Assembly (NCBI GenBank): GCA_035555315.1 | Contig: DATMGU010000117.1 | Span: 11,577-75,576 of the forward strand | DNA from: DATMGU01 sp035555315 | GTDB lineage: Bacteria > Pseudomonadota > Alphaproteobacteria > ATCC43930 > CGMCC-115725 | Length of the DNA stretch: 64,000 nucleotides | Direction: 5' to 3' | Program-made: the position numbers and the translations under genes | Notes under the pieces: generated by a model | Databases searched by the model: none | The model's input: the letters and a program-made list of their open reading frames with translations, nothing else | What the model was told of the DNA's origin: nothing | Part shown: positions 60,175 through 64,000 of the stretch, in pieces | Layout: the number at the start of each line of letters is the position of its first letter | Numbering within the stretch: position 1 is the stretch's first letter

Positions 60175-60923
60175 CAGATAACCCTCGCCTCGTTGCGCAA
60201 CTTATCGACCAGCTCGGCGACCGAGCCGACCTTCTTGCCGCCGATTCGCTTGGGCGGCTCCTCCACCTTGATGGTGGTGATGCGCGGCGTCACGTCGACG
60301 CCCAGCGCTTCGGGGGTCAGCGCGTCGATCGGCTTTTTCTTCGCCTTCATGATGTTCGGCAGCGACGCGTAGCGCGGCTCGTTGAGGCGCAGATCGGTGG
60401 TGACCACCGCCGGCAGCGCCAGCGACACGGTCTCCAATCCACCATCCACCTCGCGCGTCACCAACAGCCGGTCGCCCTCGACCTTGACCTTGGACGCGAA
60501 GGTGCCTTGCGGCCATTTCAGCAGCGCCGCCAGCATCTGGCCGGTCTGATTGCAATCATCGTCGATCGCCTGCTTGCCGACGATGACCAGTTGCGGCGCC
60601 TCTTTGTCGACGACCGCCTTCAGCAGTTTGGCGACCGCCAGCGGCTGCAATTCGACGTCCGTCTGGACATGGATGCCGCGATCGGCTCCCATGGCGAGCG
60701 CCGTGCGGATCGTCTCCTGCGCCTGGGTCACACCCATCGAGACCACGACCAGTTCGGTCGCGATGCCGGCCTCGCGCAGTCGGACCGCCTCTTCGACGGC
60801 GATCTCGTCGAACGGGTTCATGGACATCTTGACGTTGGCCGTCTCGACCCCGGTGCGATCGGCCTTGACCCGGATCTTGACGTTGTAATCGACGACGCGC
60901 TTTACCGCGACGAGCAGTTTCAT
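60174..60923 (-). CDS. etfB: Electron transfer flavoprotein subunit beta
   Basis: A 249-residue EtfB: MKLLVAVKRVVDYNVKIRVK start, NPFDEIAVEEAVRLREAG, VSMGVTQAQETIRTALAMGADRGIHVQTD and the AMP/FAD-interacting GKQAIDDDCNQTGQMLAALLKWPQGTFASKV. LNEPRYASLPNIMKAKKKPI near the C-terminus is the recognition loop for partner dehydrogenases (the Leu of LPNIMKAKKK). ATG 60923 chosen; an upstream in-frame GTG/ATG adds 7 residues. Translated together with etfA. Confidence 0.96.
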   Translation of the reverse strand: MKLLVAVKRVVDYNVKIRVKADRTGVETANVKMSMNPFDEIAVEEAVRLREAGIATELVVVSMGVTQAQETIRTALAMGADRGIHVQTDVELQPLAVAKLLKAVVDKEAPQLVIVGKQAIDDDCNQTGQMLAALLKWPQGTFASKVKVEGDRLLVTREVDGGLETVSLALPAVVTTDLRLNEPRYASLPNIMKAKKKPIDALTPEALGVDVTPRITTIKVEEPPKRIGGKKVGSVAELVDKLRNEARVI

Positions 60924-61106
60924 CAGGTTTCTCCGGTCGCCCACCTAAACTCTGGGCTGCGACTCTGGGCTGCACTCGTGATGCCGTGCCGGACCGTTCA
61001 CGGACCATCCTCGCGGCGTGGTGGACACCGAAAAGGAGGCCGGCACGATATGCGAGCAAATTTCCCGCCTGTCAACGCCGCGCCTATTCCGCGGCAATTC
61101 ATCGCC

Positions 61107-61688
61107 TTAGCGATGGGCCCCCGGTACCCATAAGACATCGAGGTGGCCGAGATCGTTGACGCGGCGGCTCAAGACGAACAGGTGGTCGGACAGACGGTTG
61201 AGATACTTCACGGCTTCCGGATTGATCGGCTCCCGCTCGGCGAGGGCTGTCAGCAGCCGCTCGGCTCGGCGGGTCACCGTGCGCGCCAGATGCAGTGCGC
61301 TGGCGAGCGCCGTGCCGCCCGGCAGGACGAAGGAGTTCAGCGGCTGTAAGGCCGCGTTCATGCCGTCGATCTCCCGTTCCAGCCGGTCGACCTGGGCGGC
61401 GACGATGCGCAGCGCCGGGGAGTTGGTCCGTGCCGAGGCGTCCGGGGGTTCGGGGGTACACAGATCCGCCCCCAGATCGAACAGGTCGTTCTGGATGCGC
61501 CCCAGCATCGCATCCGCCTCGGCATTGTCGCGGCTATGCAGGCGGGCCAGGCCTAGCGTGGCATTGGCCTCGTCGACCGTGCCATAGGTCTCGACGCGCA
61601 GCGCATGCTTGGGCACCCGTGTGCCGTCGCCCAGCGATGTTTCGCCACCGTCGCCACCGCGGGTATAGATGCGCGTCAGCTGAACCAT
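61107..61688 (-). CDS. pduO: Cob(I)alamin adenosyltransferase, PduO type
   Basis: A 193-residue PduO-family ATP:cob(I)alamin adenosyltransferase. The N-terminal IYTRGGDGGETSLGDGTRVPKHALRVETYGTVDEANATLG contains the ATP-binding T-R-x-G-D-x-G-x-T and the VDE motif; the later RRAERLLTALAE and YLNRLSDHLFVLSRRVN with the conserved R-x-x-D are also present. Makes adenosylcobalamin for enzymes such as methylmalonyl-CoA mutase, which are not in this window. Between the HIG1-like and etfB genes. Confidence 0.95.
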   Translation of the reverse strand: MVQLTRIYTRGGDGGETSLGDGTRVPKHALRVETYGTVDEANATLGLARLHSRDNAEADAMLGRIQNDLFDLGADLCTPEPPDASARTNSPALRIVAAQVDRLEREIDGMNAALQPLNSFVLPGGTALASALHLARTVTRRAERLLTALAEREPINPEAVKYLNRLSDHLFVLSRRVNDLGHLDVLWVPGAHR

Positions 61689-61701
61689 CGCCGCTTCGCC
61701 G

Positions 61702-61893
61702 CTACTTGCGCGTCAGCAGCATGAACAGGGCGAACAGCAGCAGGGCGAGGCCCTGCAGCATGACACGGCTCTGCATCAGCTTGTTGGACCGGCGCGGATC
61801 GCCGCCCTTGATCATCGACACGATACCCATGCCGAGCACGATCAGCGTTGCCAGCATGGCAAGGCCGATGACGATGAAGAAGAACGTATTCAT
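61702..61893 (-). CDS. HIG1-domain / twin transmembrane small protein
   Basis: A 63-residue two-helix protein: MNTFFFIVIGLAMLATLIVLGMG, a basic loop GGDPRRSNKLMQSRVMLQG, then LALLLFALFMLLTR. The RxxNKLMxxRVxLQ loop is the HIG1 domain signature found in respiratory supercomplex factors and alphaproteobacterial twin transmembrane proteins. Start ATG 61893 (a second ATG directly before it is possible). First gene of the operon HIG1-pduO-etfB-etfA-hbd. Confidence 0.85.
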   Translation of the reverse strand: MNTFFFIVIGLAMLATLIVLGMGIVSMIKGGDPRRSNKLMQSRVMLQGLALLLFALFMLLTRK

Positions 61894-61961
61894 CATCCTG
61901 ATATAGCTCGCCGAGAGGGATGTCGCCAGATGGGAGGGGCTCGGAATGTCCCTAGGGCGCA

Positions 61962-63326
61962 TCACGTCTCTGGCCGCGTCTCGGGCATGGCGGCCCAGAC
62001 CAGCAGGGTCGCGGCTAAGCCGACCGCGGCCAAGCCGACGAACGCGATCGGATCGCCGAACCGGTCGGCGATCCAGCCGGCAAGTGTGGTGCTGAAGGTG
62101 GCGCCGATGCCGATGCCAAAGCCGACCGCGCCCAGCGACAGGTTGAAATGGCCGGAGCGCCCAGCGATGTCGCTGGTGACCAGCGGCACCATGACGCCGA
62201 AGGAAGCGGAGGCGATGCCGTCGATCATCTGGATCGCCACGACCACGAATGGGTCGGTGATGCCGGCGAACAGCAGGCCGCGCAGCGGCAGCGTGACGAA
62301 ACCCAGCAACAACACCGCCCTGCGGCCATGGCTCTCGGCCAACCGGCCGATCGTCGGCGACAGCAGGGCCACGATGATCTGCGGGAGAACGATACAGGCG
62401 GCGATCAACAGGCTCGACGCATTGCCGGCTCGTTTGGTGAGATTGGTGCTGACCAGCGGCAACATCGCGGCGTTGGCCAGGGTGAACAGGGCGGCGCAGG
62501 TGGCGAATACCAGCAGGCGCCGGTCGGCCAGCACCTGAAGGGTTGTGGCGCGTCGACCGGTTGACGTCTCCTTGATGGTTGGAATGTACCGCGTATCGAC
62601 ATGGGACAGCGGTATGAGGGCGGCGAGCGCCGGTAGGGTCAGGATCGCGGTCAGGAAGAACACCGCTCGTGACGAGATGTAATACCCGCAGGCACCCATT
62701 AGTGCCGCGGCGACGCCGTTGCCGATCGAGCTAAAGCGGGCATTGCGGCCAAGCCGTAGGCCGAGTGCCGCTTGCCCGGCGATCGCCAAGCTCATCGCAG
62801 CGATCGCCGGGCCCAGAATGCAGCTGGCAAAGCCGTGCAGAATCTCCGCCAGGTAGACGAAGAGCGGGGTCGGCAGCACCGCGAACATCAGCGCGCTGGC
62901 GGTGAAGGCGATGATGCTGAGGGCGGCGATCAGGCTCTTGCTGCGAATCGCATCGACGACGGCGCCGGCCGGTATCTGACTTGCCATGGCGGTGACGGTG
63001 CCGAGGCTGAGCGCCACGCCGATCGAGGTCTGGGTCCAACCCCGGGTGGTCAGGTAGACGGCGATGAATGGACCGAAGCCGGTTTGGATATTGGCGACGA
63101 ACAGGTTCAACCAGTCCAGCCCACGATCGGCGCCCCCGGGAGGGGACTTGCCGGAGGGGGGGCTGCCGGATGTCGGCACGCTGGCCGTGGCTTTACCGGG
63201 CGCGGCCTTGCCGGGCGCGAGCCCCACCATCTTGACCGTAGGGGAACGGGCTTCACCACCGGAAGCCTTGGTGGATGGCATCTGGTCGGTCGGGTGTGCC
63301 TTCCGTTCCGCCCTCATGAGCGGCAT
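61962..63326 (-). CDS. MFS transporter
   Basis: A 454-residue major facilitator with 12 helices after a 65-residue hydrophilic, Ser/Gly/Pro-rich N-terminus (unusually long). Motifs: YLTTRGWTQTSIGVALSLGTVTAMASQIPAGAVVDAIRSK (motif A region) and GRLAESHGRRAVLLLG between TM8 and TM9. No substrate can be assigned. ATG 63326 or 63317. It lies upstream of the HIG1-like gene on the same strand, with little gap, but is unlikely to be functionally linked. Confidence 0.85.
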   Translation of the reverse strand: MPLMRAERKAHPTDQMPSTKASGGEARSPTVKMVGLAPGKAAPGKATASVPTSGSPPSGKSPPGGADRGLDWLNLFVANIQTGFGPFIAVYLTTRGWTQTSIGVALSLGTVTAMASQIPAGAVVDAIRSKSLIAALSIIAFTASALMFAVLPTPLFVYLAEILHGFASCILGPAIAAMSLAIAGQAALGLRLGRNARFSSIGNGVAAALMGACGYYISSRAVFFLTAILTLPALAALIPLSHVDTRYIPTIKETSTGRRATTLQVLADRRLLVFATCAALFTLANAAMLPLVSTNLTKRAGNASSLLIAACIVLPQIIVALLSPTIGRLAESHGRRAVLLLGFVTLPLRGLLFAGITDPFVVVAIQMIDGIASASFGVMVPLVTSDIAGRSGHFNLSLGAVGFGIGIGATFSTTLAGWIADRFGDPIAFVGLAAVGLAATLLVWAAMPETRPET

Positions 63327-63347
63327 CCGATCACGTGTGCCTCCGAA

Positions 63348-64000
63348 TTACTTTCCGGTATCGGGTGATGGCGTATCTTTGGGGGACGCCGCGTCTTTCG
63401 CCGGGGACCCTGCGTCCTGTAGCGGTGCGTCTGTCGGCGGTCGCGCGTCTGTCGGGGGCGGCGGCGTATCCTTTGGGGACGTGTCTTCCTTTGGTGGAGC
63501 GTCCGATGGCGGCTGTGCCATATCCTGCGGTGTCGGCAGCGCGTCTTTGGCAGGGACCGCCATGGTGGTCGGCGGCAGCGGTGCCGGTATTACCTTGGGT
63601 GCCACATCGGCATCCTTGTATTCGGGGGCCGCCTGGACCTGCGCTCGGTTCAGGCCCAGCAGCACGGGTGCATCGCGATTGCCCGGTCGAATCTGCAGCA
63701 ATTGCCAGTCGACCGCGATCTTGCGGCTGCCCACCCCCAAAAACCCGCCAAAATCGATGACCGCCGCGCGCGGTTTGCCATCCTGATCGACCAGCACATC
63801 GACGACCCGGCCCATATCCTCGCCCGTCGGGCTGCGCACGGGCTTGCCCAGAATGCCGACCGCTTCGCCGCCGCTGAGCGGCTGGCCGGGCGGCGCTTGC
63901 GCCGGTGTCGGCGGGGCCGGTGTCGGTGGGGCGGGCGTCGGTGGGGCGGGCGTCGGGGGTGCTGGCGCGGGGGGCGTTGGCGTTGACGCCGGCGGTGCCA
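63348..64000 (-). CDS. PRC-barrel domain protein with proline-rich repeats (N-terminus outside window)
   Basis: The C-terminal part of a protein still open at the window edge. From the edge it reads a proline/alanine/threonine repeat (TPAPP units encoded by a 15-base repeat near 63900-63960), then a PRC-barrel: GEAVGILGKPVRSPTGEDMGRVVDVLVDQDGKPRAAVIDFGGFLGVGSRKIAVDW, then a long acidic/proline-rich disordered tail with repeated DAPP/KDT motifs. Such PRC-barrel proteins are often exported in alphaproteobacteria. A signal peptide would lie beyond the window. Confidence 0.78.
   Translation of the reverse strand, partial: APPASTPTPPAPAPPTPAPPTPAPPTPAPPTPAQAPPGQPLSGGEAVGILGKPVRSPTGEDMGRVVDVLVDQDGKPRAAVIDFGGFLGVGSRKIAVDWQLLQIRPGNRDAPVLLGLNRAQVQAAPEYKDADVAPKVIPAPLPPTTMAVPAKDALPTPQDMAQPPSDAPPKEDTSPKDTPPPPTDARPPTDAPLQDAGSPAKDAASPKDTPSPDTGK

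Noticed and set aside
63900..63960. 15-bp repeats near the window end as an intergenic tandem array
   Set aside because: They are coding: they specify the TPAPP repeats of the PRC-barrel protein on the minus strand.

Overview
This window looks like a piece of the chromosome of a high-GC, metabolically versatile alphaproteobacterium, most plausibly of the Rhodospirillales and relatives. The support is gene content: a PhaA/PhaB/PhaR and PHA-synthase-like cluster, a HIG1-like protein–PduO–EtfBA–3-hydroxybutyryl-CoA dehydrogenase operon, a DUF2336 protein, a SAM-II riboswitch (a class typical of alphaproteobacteria) in front of metA, and promoter sequences that match the alphaproteobacterial general-stress sigma factor EcfG. 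Coding density is high. I found no rRNA, tRNA, CRISPR array, prophage or intact insertion sequence.

Layout. 1-9.5 kb: end of a class III aminotransferase, a UDG-like protein, an OFA-type MFS carrier with its tiny partner protein, a zincin, a pterin dehydratase, an SDR, YciI, a two-subunit 3-oxoacid CoA-transferase, a class I aminotransferase, ThpR and a Tas-like aldo/keto reductase. 9.5-18.3 kb: the conserved divergent tesA / ybbA-ybbP set, a BI-1 family membrane protein, and a PAS-GGDEF cyclase translationally coupled to a DUF2336 protein. 18.3-23.4 kb: an amino-acid-type ABC importer read divergently from a MocR regulator, with repeated operator-like sequences between them. 23.4-28.9 kb: a sugar-type ABC importer lacking its ATPase, followed by two SDR genes. 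29-36.4 kb: riboswitch-controlled metA, malonyl-CoA decarboxylase, a ModE-like regulator facing two tandem ModA-like proteins, a PQQ-type sugar dehydrogenase and an M20 peptidase. 36.4-43.4 kb: a highly aberrant ABC exporter, a large hybrid histidine kinase, a manganese catalase and a small protein. 43.5-48.9 kb: a sulfur-flavoured group (TetR, OsmC, acyl-CoA-dehydrogenase-like flavoprotein, rhodanese, cystathionine beta-lyase) and a cupin. 49-54.3 kb: PHA genes phaB, phaA, a frameshifted PHA-synthase-like gene, phaR and an alpha/beta hydrolase. 54.3-58.2 kb: a looser region with an Xre regulator, DUF1328, a decayed acetyltransferase and secreted proteins. 58.2-64 kb: the Hbd-EtfA-EtfB-PduO-HIG1 operon, an MFS carrier and the end of a PRC-barrel protein.

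How the genes work together. Much of the window handles short-chain acyl-CoA: CoA-transferase, thiolase, acetoacetyl-CoA reductase and PHA polymerisation store carbon, while malonyl-CoA decarboxylase, Hbd and ETF feed oxidation. Sulfur and methionine genes (metA with its SAM sensor, a metC-like gene and the OsmC/rhodanese group) form a second theme. The most unusual item is the 915-residue ABC exporter, whose nucleotide-binding domain carries what looks like a triplicated helical subdomain and has lost nearly every catalytic motif.
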